From: a virus
Length of the DNA stretch: 28,441 nt
Virus record (IMG/VR): IMGVR_UViG_3300010412_000061
Coordinates: 1 to 28,441 of that record
Reading direction: 5' to 3' (one strand)
The position numbers and the translations under genes are program-made. Of the stretch, positions 17,315 to 25,138 are shown one piece after another. Position 1 is the stretch's first letter. Each line of letters opens with the position of its first letter. Under the pieces are notes generated by a model. That model ran no database searches. It was not told the origin of the DNA and saw nothing but the letters and a program-made list of their open reading frames with translations.

Positions 17315-18037
17315 TTAAACTGGATTGCGGTTACCGTGACCAGCAACAGTAGTAGTACGCTGAGGCTGGGAAGTATAAGTAACAACAATACGGGGTGGCG
17401 GGGCTTCTTCTGGCGTTGCGCCGCCGATGAAATACTCGTCGATAAGATCGGGGAAGTCGAGGGAGCCGATACGAATACCCAGGTTAGCCAGGTTTTCGAT
17501 CTGGTTCAGGTCGGGGGCCAGACCGCGCTCGTTGTACCCTGCGGTTACTGGTAGCAAGTCCTCAACGTACTGAGCTTCGATTGTGGCGTTTTCTGTGATC
17601 TGGTAGTTAGCCGCCTGATACGTAGCTGAGTAGTTGGAGAAGTAGCAATTTCTGTATGACGTTACCTGAACACCTACGTTTGGATTGGCTAGACCATGCG
17701 TTCTATCGAACACGTCGATATCGAACGGCAACCTCTGAGCCTGGATGTGAGCAAACCCTCTCCTAAAAGCGGGAGGAAGACGGAGGTTGTCAAATACCAG
17801 GCGTGAAACCTGTAGGGTGACTGTCGTGGGAGCATTGGGAACCAGCTCGATAACCCCGTCTGTACCTAATTCCTGAACTCTCGCAACCTGACGAGACTCA
17901 GAGGGGTTTAAAGACTGGATGGCCCCGACGGCTTCTCCGTTTACCTTGACCACTAAAAGGGGAGATAAGCCCGTTCTTATCCTACGATCAATAGTACTGC
18001 CAGTAGTAGGATAATCAGTTAGGACTGACTGTGGCAT
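17315..18037 (-). CDS. Tail tube protein B
   Basis: A 240-residue protein with a strong AAGGAGG site (18045-18051) seven bases before ATG 18037. It is a clear paralogue of the preceding gene product: both have IRxGL near residue 20, then VGAIQSL, VFDxLRL, GFxHI, PFDI, FDR, ITENAT and NERGL in the same order. The tube role follows from position directly after the sheath and directly before chaperone G/T, and from the beta-rich make-up. Tube subunits stack as hexameric rings inside the sheath to form the DNA channel. The C-terminal 50 residues (Pro and Thr rich) differ from the paralogue. A motif plus inverted repeat 48 bases upstream of the start resembles the one before the sheath gene, so it may have its own promoter or mRNA leader element. 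Confidence 0.82.
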   Translation of the reverse strand: MPQSVLTDYPTTGSTIDRRIRTGLSPLLVVKVNGEAVGAIQSLNPSESRQVARVQELGTDGVIELVPNAPTTVTLQVSRLVFDNLRLPPAFRRGFAHIQAQRLPFDIDVFDRTHGLANPNVGVQVTSYRNCYFSNYSATYQAANYQITENATIEAQYVEDLLPVTAGYNERGLAPDLNQIENLANLGIRIGSLDFPDLIDEYFIGGATPEEAPPPRIVVTYTSQPQRTTTVAGHGNRNPV

Positions 18038-18044
18038 TTATTCT

Positions 18045-18051
18045 CCTCCTT
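18045..18051 (-). promoter_or_regulatory. Strong ribosome binding site of tube gene B
   Basis: AAGGAGG with seven bases of spacing to ATG 18037. It contrasts with tube gene A, which has no such site. Confidence 0.8.
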
Positions 18052-18085
18052 AGTATGAAAAGCTGAAATGCGGAAATGTCCAGCT

Positions 18086-18109
18086 ATAATAAGCGTTATT
18101 ATTAATAGA
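18086..18109 (-). promoter_or_regulatory. TCTATTAATA motif with 7-3-7 inverted repeat upstream of tube gene B
   Basis: On the minus strand TCTATTAATA (18100-18109) runs into the inverted repeat ATAATAA-CGC-TTATTAT (18086-18102). The same 10-mer followed by a 7-3-7 inverted repeat is found upstream of the sheath gene, at nearly the same distance from the start (48 and 47 bases). This points to a late promoter, operator or mRNA leader element. Its function is not known. Confidence 0.4.
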
Positions 18110-18114
18110 TCGCC

Positions 18115-18912
18115 TTAAGCTTGTGGAGCCAACCCTCCAGTATCAGCATCGCTGGCTGGTGGCACCTCATTATACTGTGTAGTAGGAGCTGTAGGCGGGG
18201 TATAAATTGGTCCTATAAAACTTGGGTCTCCTGCCTTCGGCGGGCCGGTAGCCGCTGGAACCATACTGGAACTCTGCATCTCTTGCATTGATAGCCCGGT
18301 AGGAACCGACGGAGGCCTGGCTGTTGAAACTGCACCAAGCTCAAGTGCTTCATCGTAGCTGTACTCGAGTTTGCCACCGTCTATCCTTAATCTAAGCCCA
18401 CGCTCATTGTCTCCTGAAGACACTGGATATAGCTCCTGTACGTATTCGCATTCTAGTGTTGCATTTTCTGTAATTAAATATTGCTCTGATCTATAATCGA
18501 CTGAGTAAGAAGAGAACCAACATCTCCTGTACCAAGTCTGATTTGCGTTAAAGACTACCCCATCGTGTTCTCTATCAAAAATGATAATATCGAATGGCCA
18601 TCTCTGCGATCTGATGTGTGAGAAACCGCAACCCAATGCATGTGTAAGTCTAAGCCCATCAAATACAATCCTTCTAAGATTAAGAGTGATCATATCTTGG
18701 CCCTGAGGGATTATCTCAAATGTCCTAGGGTTTCTAGTTTCTCCTATACGCTTTAGTGTGTTTGTCTCTGTTACGCTTAACGACTGAATGGCACCAACGG
18801 TCGCAAGATTACCCTCGCCGTCTGGTATATACGCCATTATCTGCGTAGTTAACCCGGCGCGAATTCTCTTGTCAAGAGTAGTCTGCGTAAAATGGAACGG
18901 ATCTCTAGGCAT
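18115..18912 (-). CDS. Tail tube protein A
   Basis: A 265-residue protein from ATG 18912 to TAA, next to the sheath gene. It shares long conserved blocks with tube protein B (see that entry), so the two genes arose by duplication. The last 70 residues are Pro, Ala, Thr and Ser rich and unlike B, and may be a flexible tail or a small surface extension. No Shine-Dalgarno sequence precedes the start; the bases just upstream (TTAAAGAATA) are preceded by ACCTCC, and a perfect GC hairpin ends 20 bases before the ATG. Translation may therefore be low or coupled to the sheath gene. The tube assignment is inferred from gene order and beta-rich content; which of the two copies builds most of the tube cannot be told. 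Confidence 0.78.
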   Translation of the reverse strand: MPRDPFHFTQTTLDKRIRAGLTTQIMAYIPDGEGNLATVGAIQSLSVTETNTLKRIGETRNPRTFEIIPQGQDMITLNLRRIVFDGLRLTHALGCGFSHIRSQRWPFDIIIFDREHDGVVFNANQTWYRRCWFSSYSVDYRSEQYLITENATLECEYVQELYPVSSGDNERGLRLRIDGGKLEYSYDEALELGAVSTARPPSVPTGLSMQEMQSSSMVPAATGPPKAGDPSFIGPIYTPPTAPTTQYNEVPPASDADTGGLAPQA

Positions 18913-18932
18913 TATTCTTTAACGGAGGTACA

Positions 18933-18958
18933 GGGAGTGGGCCTTTCGGCCCACTCCC
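18933..18958 (-). other. Perfect 11-bp GC hairpin with GAAA loop after the sheath gene
   Basis: GGGAGTGGGCC pairs with GGCCCACTCCC around a GAAA loop (GNRA tetraloop) on the minus-strand transcript, 11 bases after the sheath stop codon. TGTACCTCC follows, so there is no U tract and a simple intrinsic terminator is unlikely. A tight tetraloop stem is a good block to 3' exonucleases and may stabilise the sheath mRNA. Confidence 0.82.
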
Positions 18959-18969
18959 CAAGGATTTAA

Positions 18970-21900
18970 TTAAGTGCCAACCTGTACTTCGATGTAGATC
19001 CACAGGAGTGGTAGTACTGGGAGAATTTCCACTCTGACATTGTACTGACGAGGCTCAGTCGTATCCTGAGCTACCTGGATATTGTCGAAGTTGTTTAGCA
19101 GCTTACGATGCAGTAGGCTCTGGCAGATGCTCTTAGTGGAGGCTAGCATCTGGTGAGGAAGATCTGGAGTCTGAGCCTTGCCGATGAACTGGGCACCAAG
19201 ACCGTTACGAAGCTCTTGGGCAGTTAGGTCGGCAATGTTGATGGAAGTTGGCTCTTCCTGGAATGCATTGCCAGACTGAATCGTAGACTTGAAGTGTAGT
19301 ACCTTACCGCCGGCCGCAAGACCATGCACCACCGTGATACCAGCCGCACCGAGTCTATTGGCAATTGTCGGATTGCCGGTAAGAACCGTACGATCGCGCG
19401 TGATGGTAAATCCGATCAGGTTCTTCCAGGTCAAAGGCTCAGCGATGTACTGCTGGCCAGAGAGATAACCACCAGCAGCGGCAGCCATATACAAGCCTGG
19501 AACTCCAGTGTTAAGTCCGTTCAGATTTACCACGATCTTATCGGGGTAGAAGTAAACCGTACGATAAGACGTACCAAAGTTCTCAGGTACACCGTAGTTG
19601 GCAATATCCTCGATGAGCCCTGCGGTGATCTCCCACTGCTCGTCGCCCTGGACACCCTCTAGAACGCCAATGTCTTCAATGGCAACTGGGTTGGCGGAGC
19701 CGGCATACAGGTTCTCCGGCCTCAATGCAACCTCTCTACCATCTGGAGCGATCGTGTAGAAAGCACCTGTAAGTAGCTGACGCTCTCTGCGATTTGGTGT
19801 GGAGGACATAGACTCTACGTGAGCCCTGAACGTCTGCTGCACTGAAGAATAGTGAGCATCTGGAAGAGGAACAATCCAGTATGCATCTGAAGACTCAAGC
19901 GCCCTAGCAGCCTCGCCCCACTCTGGATCGACAAATTCTGCGTCATCACGATCAACGAAGTGAACCTCAAGACCCTCACCATCACGAAGGCCAGCGCGAT
20001 CAGACAAGATGATCGTATTGTCTGTCCAAATCATGTAGCTCATATCGTCGCGCTGAGTATGCATGTACAACATAGCATCCTCTAGGGTGATGTTGTTGGG
20101 ATCATTGTTGCCCCCGTTATAGGCGGTCTTAAGGAACTTACCAACAACGGAATCATAGGTGTCTGTACAGGTCTGATGGAACGCCAGCTCGCTGTTCAGA
20201 TAGTTGTCAATCGGACGTGCATCGATCTCACTGTAGGTTCTAGTATCGGTGCTGGCACCAAAGTCCACGTTGACATCCAAACCACTGCGAAGCCTAAAGA
20301 GCGCGCCGCATGGGAATGCAGTGCCATCCTCGTATCCGTCGAAGCGAGTGCCATCTGGGATCGGGAACTGTCCGCCAGTCGAGAATTGATTACGTACCTC
20401 ATCTGGATAGGCGAATACTGGCAAAGCCTCTGTGTCAGTAGCGCCTACGTAAGGACTAAAGACACCATAGTCGCCAGAGTTAAGAGCTGGATCAAACTCA
20501 TTAGACCCAGGAGTCTCAGGGGGCCCATCCCACCAAGTGGTACCATCTGGATAGATGTACAGATAATGAGGATCCCTAGAATCCAGGAAGAACGGGTTAT
20601 TAACCTTGTTTCTGGTTACAGCACCGGCATTGGTCAATGGAGACGGAATAGTGAGGCCGGAAGTATTACAGCTATAGCCGAAGTTCTTAGTGCAAGGAAT
20701 AGATACAGTGCTCTCCATAACCACTGAACGATGAACCCTATTAAGGAAAACCTGACGAGGAGTTGATGCTCCGCCAGTAGTATAGAAGAAGTTCATCAGA
20801 TCATTATATGGATTGCCAATCATAGTCATGCGATACGCAGGAGAGTGAATATCTGGATTTACATAATTAGCATCGTCATGACGGTGGATTGTGGTTAGTG
20901 CATTTCTGTTATCCCTCGCATGCATGAGACCATGGCTCTTAGCACCCTCGTACTCATCCTCTGGCAACATCGTAAAAGACTGAGTACCATGAGTATGTGC
21001 AGTCCAGTAAAGACCGCCGTTGCCAACGAAGTTACCGTCTGTTCTAGAGACGAGTAGAGTGTCTCTCGTAAGAATTGGCTGAGTAGGCTTAGCCTGAACT
21101 GCTACTACGGAGCGTGCGCCATTAAGGAAGGCGAGCTGAGCACCCAAGGCTAGCGTATTCTCAGCAGACGGATAACCGTGCTTTTTGTACAACGCCACAG
21201 GCTCGAAGAACTCCTCTGGATCGTTGACGTCGCCCTCTGCGATATAAGAGGCAACTAGGCTATCATTCGTCTCCAAAGCACCAGACTTGACCTCGATAGA
21301 GAGCGTATCTCCGATCTGGAACGGCTGCTCACCGGAAACCAGTGAGAATGATACCATACCATTGTCATACTTACCGTCGGTATCGATCTGCCACAGATCG
21401 CCCTTTCTAAATCCAGTCAGTCTTGCTACATTATAGTCACCGACTACAAACGTGGCCACTATAATAGCGCCGTCTGGGGCGGACTGAGATAGTCTGAAAG
21501 ACCTACCTACAAACTGGTCATACGGAATCTCAGTTACACCTGCGGTAACTCCGTTAACAGTAACACTTAGCGTCCCACGGATATAGCCCTGGTAATTGTC
21601 ACCACCAACCACCCATCCAGCTGCAGGCACGATAGTAAACTCGGTGTTTACCACCTCTGCGTTAGCAAAGTAGCCAGCAGTTTCCGTGGCCGCATCGGCG
21701 TGGTCAAACGTAAATACGGTCGCGCTGGTTACGCCAGTTACAACGAAAGTACCATTAAAGTTGGTGGTCCCGGAGATCGTAACCCTTCTGCCAACGCTAA
21801 GACCATGGCTAGCAGTAGCGGTTACAGTGGCTACATCATCTACAGCTACGATTGTGCTGATAGGAGTACCAGGAGCAGCTACGATCTCAGCCCCAGTAGC

Positions 21901-23367
21901 GGTCCACGTGGCAACCTTGTCTGAATCACTGGGGATAGGATTGTGCCATACATCGTAGTAGGCAGTAAGCTCATCGAAATCAGAAACGCCGCTCGGAGGA
22001 GCAAAGTTAACTACCAACCCAGAGAACTGACCGTCAGAGGTATAAATGGGAACTGAACCCTGACGACCAAGAACGCCACGATCAACCTCGTTGGTTACTA
22101 GGCCTGTGCCCTCTGGTCCGCGATACCAAGTACCAGTCCACTTACCAGTCCTCTCATCAAAAGCATAGTTATCAGAGGTCTCGTACAGGGCCTGGCCAGG
22201 AGACATCCACACAGCCTCGTTGCCAGTGGTCGTAAGATCGGTTGGAAGAGAATCGAAGATCCTGATGTAAAAGCGCTTTCTGGAAGTGCTAAGTTTGTTA
22301 GCACCGTAGATATCCAGGCTGCGATTATAGAAGTTCTGACCAGCAGCATTGGAAGAAACCACTACGTATCCAGAAGGAGAGAATGTACCCGAGCTGAAAT
22401 CAGGATTCACTGAGGTGTCGATTGTAAGCGTCTGAGCTGTAACGTTGGTGATCTCGTACAAGAAGCCCTTGTTCGGATCGCTTGGAAGTACGAACTCCAC
22501 ATACTGTCCAGCAACTACACCGGCGGCAACAAAGTCTGGCATAGCCGCATCGGTAACAGTGGCGATGGTGGTGAGCGCAGTATGCGTAACAGAGGCGTTC
22601 TTGCGCAGATCCAGTACAACCTGCCCCTGAGCATTATACGCAATAGGCTCGCTTCTCATGAAGGAGGTGAGCGGAGGAGCCTGCCTCTGCCCAGAGCCAT
22701 CATAGTAATACAAACCACCATTCTCTAGCGTGAGACCATTTGCATAAAGATAGTTTCTCTGCTCCTGGAATGTCTCGTACCCAAACACCTGACCAGACCT
22801 AGAGCCGACTACCGCAAAGTTGGTAGCTCTCTCGGCGGGCTGATCGAAGGCGGTGATGGTCCAGACCTCTCCGGGAACGTTAGCCGGTACCGTTACATAC
22901 TCGAAGAAGCCGCCAGTCCCGTGAGTATCTGCTATTGCATATGCTGGAGCGAGTAGAACCTGACCGGTGTTAAAATCGACGGCGTAATCAGTACCCGGCA
23001 TAAACAGGGGCTCGTCGTCGGTTACTATAGTATCCTTTGAGCGAATTAATTCACCACCATTTTTGTACAGCCTAAACTGATTTTTAACAATTGGGTAATA
23101 CGTAGTTTGGAAGTTCATTCCGTTGGGAGCTTCAACCCCCAGACCGATTGCTGCATAATTGTAGTTATTTGACTCTGTTGTAACTACGGGCAGTCCGTCC
23201 GTACCGTTGCCAGACGCATTCGTCACAAGGAATTCTTCACGACGGCCAAGTCCAATAATAGCCACGCTACGAATTCCGTTGGGATTGCCAGTGCCAGCAA
23301 AAGTAAAGACTAGGCGACTAAATGCACCGGGCTGCACGTATCCCAAAATGCCTGGAATCGACGCCAT
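18970..23367 (-). CDS. Tail sheath protein, unusually long
   Basis: A 1465-residue protein with an AGGAGG site (23375-23380) seven bases before ATG 23367. The last 200 residues have the form of the conserved sheath C-terminus that links subunits between rings: GLYMAAAAGGYLSGQQYIAE, then NLIGFTITRDRTVLT, then an LTAQELRN and KSICQSLLHRKL helix pair and a final beta strand set. An upstream part (ALYKKHGYPSAENTLALGAQ near residue 724) also fits a sheath core. T4 gp18 has 659 residues, so this protein carries large additions. One is a beta domain at about 500-560 (HGLSVGRRVTISG, NFNGTFVVTG). Codon choice leans to CGT, ATT and ATC, unlike the AGA- and ATA-rich neighbours, which suits a highly expressed gene. 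Sheath contraction drives the tube through the cell envelope. Confidence 0.9.
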   Translation of the reverse strand: MASIPGILGYVQPGAFSRLVFTFAGTGNPNGIRSVAIIGLGRREEFLVTNASGNGTDGLPVVTTESNNYNYAAIGLGVEAPNGMNFQTTYYPIVKNQFRLYKNGGELIRSKDTIVTDDEPLFMPGTDYAVDFNTGQVLLAPAYAIADTHGTGGFFEYVTVPANVPGEVWTITAFDQPAERATNFAVVGSRSGQVFGYETFQEQRNYLYANGLTLENGGLYYYDGSGQRQAPPLTSFMRSEPIAYNAQGQVVLDLRKNASVTHTALTTIATVTDAAMPDFVAAGVVAGQYVEFVLPSDPNKGFLYEITNVTAQTLTIDTSVNPDFSSGTFSPSGYVVVSSNAAGQNFYNRSLDIYGANKLSTSRKRFYIRIFDSLPTDLTTTGNEAVWMSPGQALYETSDNYAFDERTGKWTGTWYRGPEGTGLVTNEVDRGVLGRQGSVPIYTSDGQFSGLVVNFAPPSGVSDFDELTAYYDVWHNPIPSDSDKVATWTATGAEIVAAPGTPISTIVAVDDVATVTATASHGLSVGRRVTISGTTNFNGTFVVTGVTSATVFTFDHADAATETAGYFANAEVVNTEFTIVPAAGWVVGGDNYQGYIRGTLSVTVNGVTAGVTEIPYDQFVGRSFRLSQSAPDGAIIVATFVVGDYNVARLTGFRKGDLWQIDTDGKYDNGMVSFSLVSGEQPFQIGDTLSIEVKSGALETNDSLVASYIAEGDVNDPEEFFEPVALYKKHGYPSAENTLALGAQLAFLNGARSVVAVQAKPTQPILTRDTLLVSRTDGNFVGNGGLYWTAHTHGTQSFTMLPEDEYEGAKSHGLMHARDNRNALTTIHRHDDANYVNPDIHSPAYRMTMIGNPYNDLMNFFYTTGGASTPRQVFLNRVHRSVVMESTVSIPCTKNFGYSCNTSGLTIPSPLTNAGAVTRNKVNNPFFLDSRDPHYLYIYPDGTTWWDGPPETPGSNEFDPALNSGDYGVFSPYVGATDTEALPVFAYPDEVRNQFSTGGQFPIPDGTRFDGYEDGTAFPCGALFRLRSGLDVNVDFGASTDTRTYSEIDARPIDNYLNSELAFHQTCTDTYDSVVGKFLKTAYNGGNNDPNNITLEDAMLYMHTQRDDMSYMIWTDNTIILSDRAGLRDGEGLEVHFVDRDDAEFVDPEWGEAARALESSDAYWIVPLPDAHYSSVQQTFRAHVESMSSTPNRRERQLLTGAFYTIAPDGREVALRPENLYAGSANPVAIEDIGVLEGVQGDEQWEITAGLIEDIANYGVPENFGTSYRTVYFYPDKIVVNLNGLNTGVPGLYMAAAAGGYLSGQQYIAEPLTWKNLIGFTITRDRTVLTGNPTIANRLGAAGITVVHGLAAGGKVLHFKSTIQSGNAFQEEPTSINIADLTAQELRNGLGAQFIGKAQTPDLPHQMLASTKSICQSLLHRKLLNNFDNIQVAQDTTEPRQYNVRVEILPVLPLLWIYIEVQVGT

Positions 23368-23374
23368 GTGTATT

Positions 23375-23380
23375 CCTCCT
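23375..23380 (-). promoter_or_regulatory. Strong ribosome binding site of the sheath gene
   Basis: AGGAGG seven bases upstream of ATG 23367. Confidence 0.8.
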
Positions 23381-23414
23381 ATAAAAAATTACAAAAAGCG
23401 CACGAAGCACTCCT

Positions 23415-23443
23415 GTTCTATTGGATAGAACAATATTAATAGA
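23415..23443 (-). promoter_or_regulatory. TCTATTAATA motif with 7-3-7 inverted repeat upstream of the sheath gene
   Basis: Within the 109-base gap before the sheath gene, TCTATTAATA (23434-23443) is followed after two bases by GTTCTAT-CCA-ATAGAAC (23415-23431), a perfect inverted repeat. It ends 47 bases before the start codon. The same arrangement occurs before tube gene B. Another palindrome, ACGTAAATTACGT (23452-23464), lies just upstream. No U run follows the stem, so a terminator is unlikely; a late promoter or mRNA leader element is the best guess. Confidence 0.42.
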
Positions 23444-23476
23444 GGTGGAATACGTAAATTACGTCGTATCTACTTC

Positions 23477-24370
23477 TTATTTAGGCTCTTTATCTTGACA
23501 TGCTGCAGCTCGCCAATTAAGCTCCACGCCCTCATGGGTATGAGTGGTGAATAGGCTGCCTCCCTCTGTCCCGTCTCTCTGTTCCGACGAATAAAAGGCA
23601 GCCATTGGATGATTGGCAACGCATTGTCTTAAGACAGCGATATCTTGTGGGTGTAGTGCCGCAGCCAGAAGGCTGGACGATACTGATATCGCCTCCACCA
23701 GCATTGTAACTGGAATTTCCCTACGCCATTCTGAATATAGATCGACGTTTATGGTGGCATAATAGTAATATCCGTTCTTGAAATCTTCCTCTCTATCCCC
23801 TCCAAATGACATTTTTTCTATAAAAATGCCCCTTTCCAAAAGGGTATTCCTAAGTACGTTCATTAGAAGTATAGCAACAATATCTTTTAGGCGCTTTCTG
23901 GTTGGGTGGTCTTCAGCTATGATATTGATTGAATAGTTTTGCTTCCAGGATCCTGCAAACAAAACATGTGATGGGACTCTTCTTTGAATTATTCGGCCCT
24001 CTCTCACAACATCTTCCACCATATACTTTACGCAACTAAGCTCCTGGTTGAAGGATATCTCGTAGTTTGACCCACCATTATCTGAAATAGTAATTGCCGG
24101 AAAGAACCTAGATTGGAATCTATAATCATCGGTTATGATGATTTTTGTAGATGTCTCGCCCCATATAATGCCCTCTCTACCAGCGCTACCGCCATCAACT
24201 AAAGATGCAGGGGGTAGCAGCGGGAACCCAAATTCATCCTGCTTATACGTGTAGATATTGTCGTGCATGAACCATTCACGCAGCGACTGTATAAGAATGT
24301 CCTTTGAGTCAACTACAAGGGTATTGTAAAGGACATCGTCTCTGATTTCTACCCGTGCCTTATTAGCCAT
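23477..24370 (-). CDS. Probable neck or tail-completion protein
   Basis: A 298-residue protein starting at ATG 24370; an in-frame TTG two codons earlier (24376) is less likely. It begins 10 bases after the stop of the preceding gene with only a weak ribosome binding site. I do not recognise the family with certainty. Residues about 10-40 (DVLYNTLVVDSKDILIQSLR, then WFMHDNIYTY) and about 165-225 (KDIVAILLMNVLRNTLLERG, then the beta segment YYYYATINVDLYSEWRREIP) give a mixed alpha/beta protein. The gene directly before the sheath in myovirus genomes is often the tail terminator or another neck protein, and the central helix followed by long strands is compatible with that. The C-terminal end is polar. 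The role is inferred mainly from position. Confidence 0.6.
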   Translation of the reverse strand: MANKARVEIRDDVLYNTLVVDSKDILIQSLREWFMHDNIYTYKQDEFGFPLLPPASLVDGGSAGREGIIWGETSTKIIITDDYRFQSRFFPAITISDNGGSNYEISFNQELSCVKYMVEDVVREGRIIQRRVPSHVLFAGSWKQNYSINIIAEDHPTRKRLKDIVAILLMNVLRNTLLERGIFIEKMSFGGDREEDFKNGYYYYATINVDLYSEWRREIPVTMLVEAISVSSSLLAAALHPQDIAVLRQCVANHPMAAFYSSEQRDGTEGGSLFTTHTHEGVELNWRAAACQDKEPK

Positions 24371-24380
24371 GTCCAACCAT

Positions 24381-25082
24381 TTACGGAGTCATATTGTATT
24401 CTGTTACATTCGTGGGGACATCTACAGTTATACTCTTAGTGGCAATCGTATCACCAACGAGTTCGACAACGTATCTACCTGGTACAACGTAGAATTGGAA
24501 TGTATTGGTGGTTCTGTCCACCTCTGTATGTGTTATTCTACTATTAGATAGACAGTCGTACACATTCACGAATACCGGACAATCAAGAGATCCAACTATA
24601 GATCCATATACTCTCACTTTCAATGTCTCCTGCCCTGTTGTGACGGTAGTAATAGTCGTCATCCTAGACCACAGATCTTGTCCCGGCGGTGGATAGCCAA
24701 TGGCGGCATGAATGGCGTCAAGCTGCTCAAGCATTGTCTGGAAAACACTTGAGTTTGGAATGGCAAGAATGGCATTTTCAATATTGCTAAGCTGTGTAAT
24801 AATTTGCTGCTGAGTCTCTACTATGCCCTCCAATGTAGGCGTGTATTCTGTAACTGGTATACCATCAACAGTTGTGGCAGTGCCATTGACCACGTTTTCT
24901 ACTGTTATAAGTCTATCAGATACAACAGCAATATTGGAAGCGTTAGACATTTCTTGATTATAAATCAGCTCTACTTCTCTACTAAGGGCATGGCACTGAT
25001 CCAGCAGACTGGCCAGAGTATTTTGTATTCTGGCCATTGCTACTGAAAGTGCTTGAGGATCTGTTATTGTAATGCCTGCCAT
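24381..25082 (-). CDS. Coiled-coil plus beta-sandwich structural protein, possible neck fibre
   Basis: A 233-residue protein. The start at ATG 25082 is preferred because GGAG (25092-25095) lies nine bases upstream; the in-frame ATG at 25097 has no such site. Residues 1-55 and about 85-125 are helical with heptad-like spacing (MARIQNTLASLLDQCHAL; VETQQQIITQLSNIENAIL), which suggests an oligomeric coiled coil. Residues about 145-233 are beta-rich (ETLKVRVYGSIVGS, VFVNVYDC, VVPGRYVVELVGD), like carboxypeptidase-regulatory or Ig-like sandwich domains. This fits a short fibre or whisker on the virion, perhaps at the neck, next to the PKD-repeat protein encoded just upstream. No family match is claimed. 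Confidence 0.66.
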   Translation of the reverse strand: MAGITITDPQALSVAMARIQNTLASLLDQCHALSREVELIYNQEMSNASNIAVVSDRLITVENVVNGTATTVDGIPVTEYTPTLEGIVETQQQIITQLSNIENAILAIPNSSVFQTMLEQLDAIHAAIGYPPPGQDLWSRMTTITTVTTGQETLKVRVYGSIVGSLDCPVFVNVYDCLSNSRITHTEVDRTTNTFQFYVVPGRYVVELVGDTIATKSITVDVPTNVTEYNMTP

Positions 25083-25091
25083 TGTATTATA

Positions 25092-25095
25092 CTCC
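25092..25095 (-). promoter_or_regulatory. Ribosome binding site that favours the start at 25082
   Basis: GGAG nine bases before ATG 25082. It lies inside the longer reading that begins at ATG 25097, which has no purine-rich site before it. Confidence 0.5.
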
Positions 25096-25138
25096 ATTAC
25101 ATCGATATTTTAATCCACATAGCACATCCCCAGACTAA

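Noticed and set aside
17265-18958. The two GC hairpins as intrinsic terminators
   Set aside because: Neither is followed by a U tract; CAGAAAG and TGTACC follow instead.
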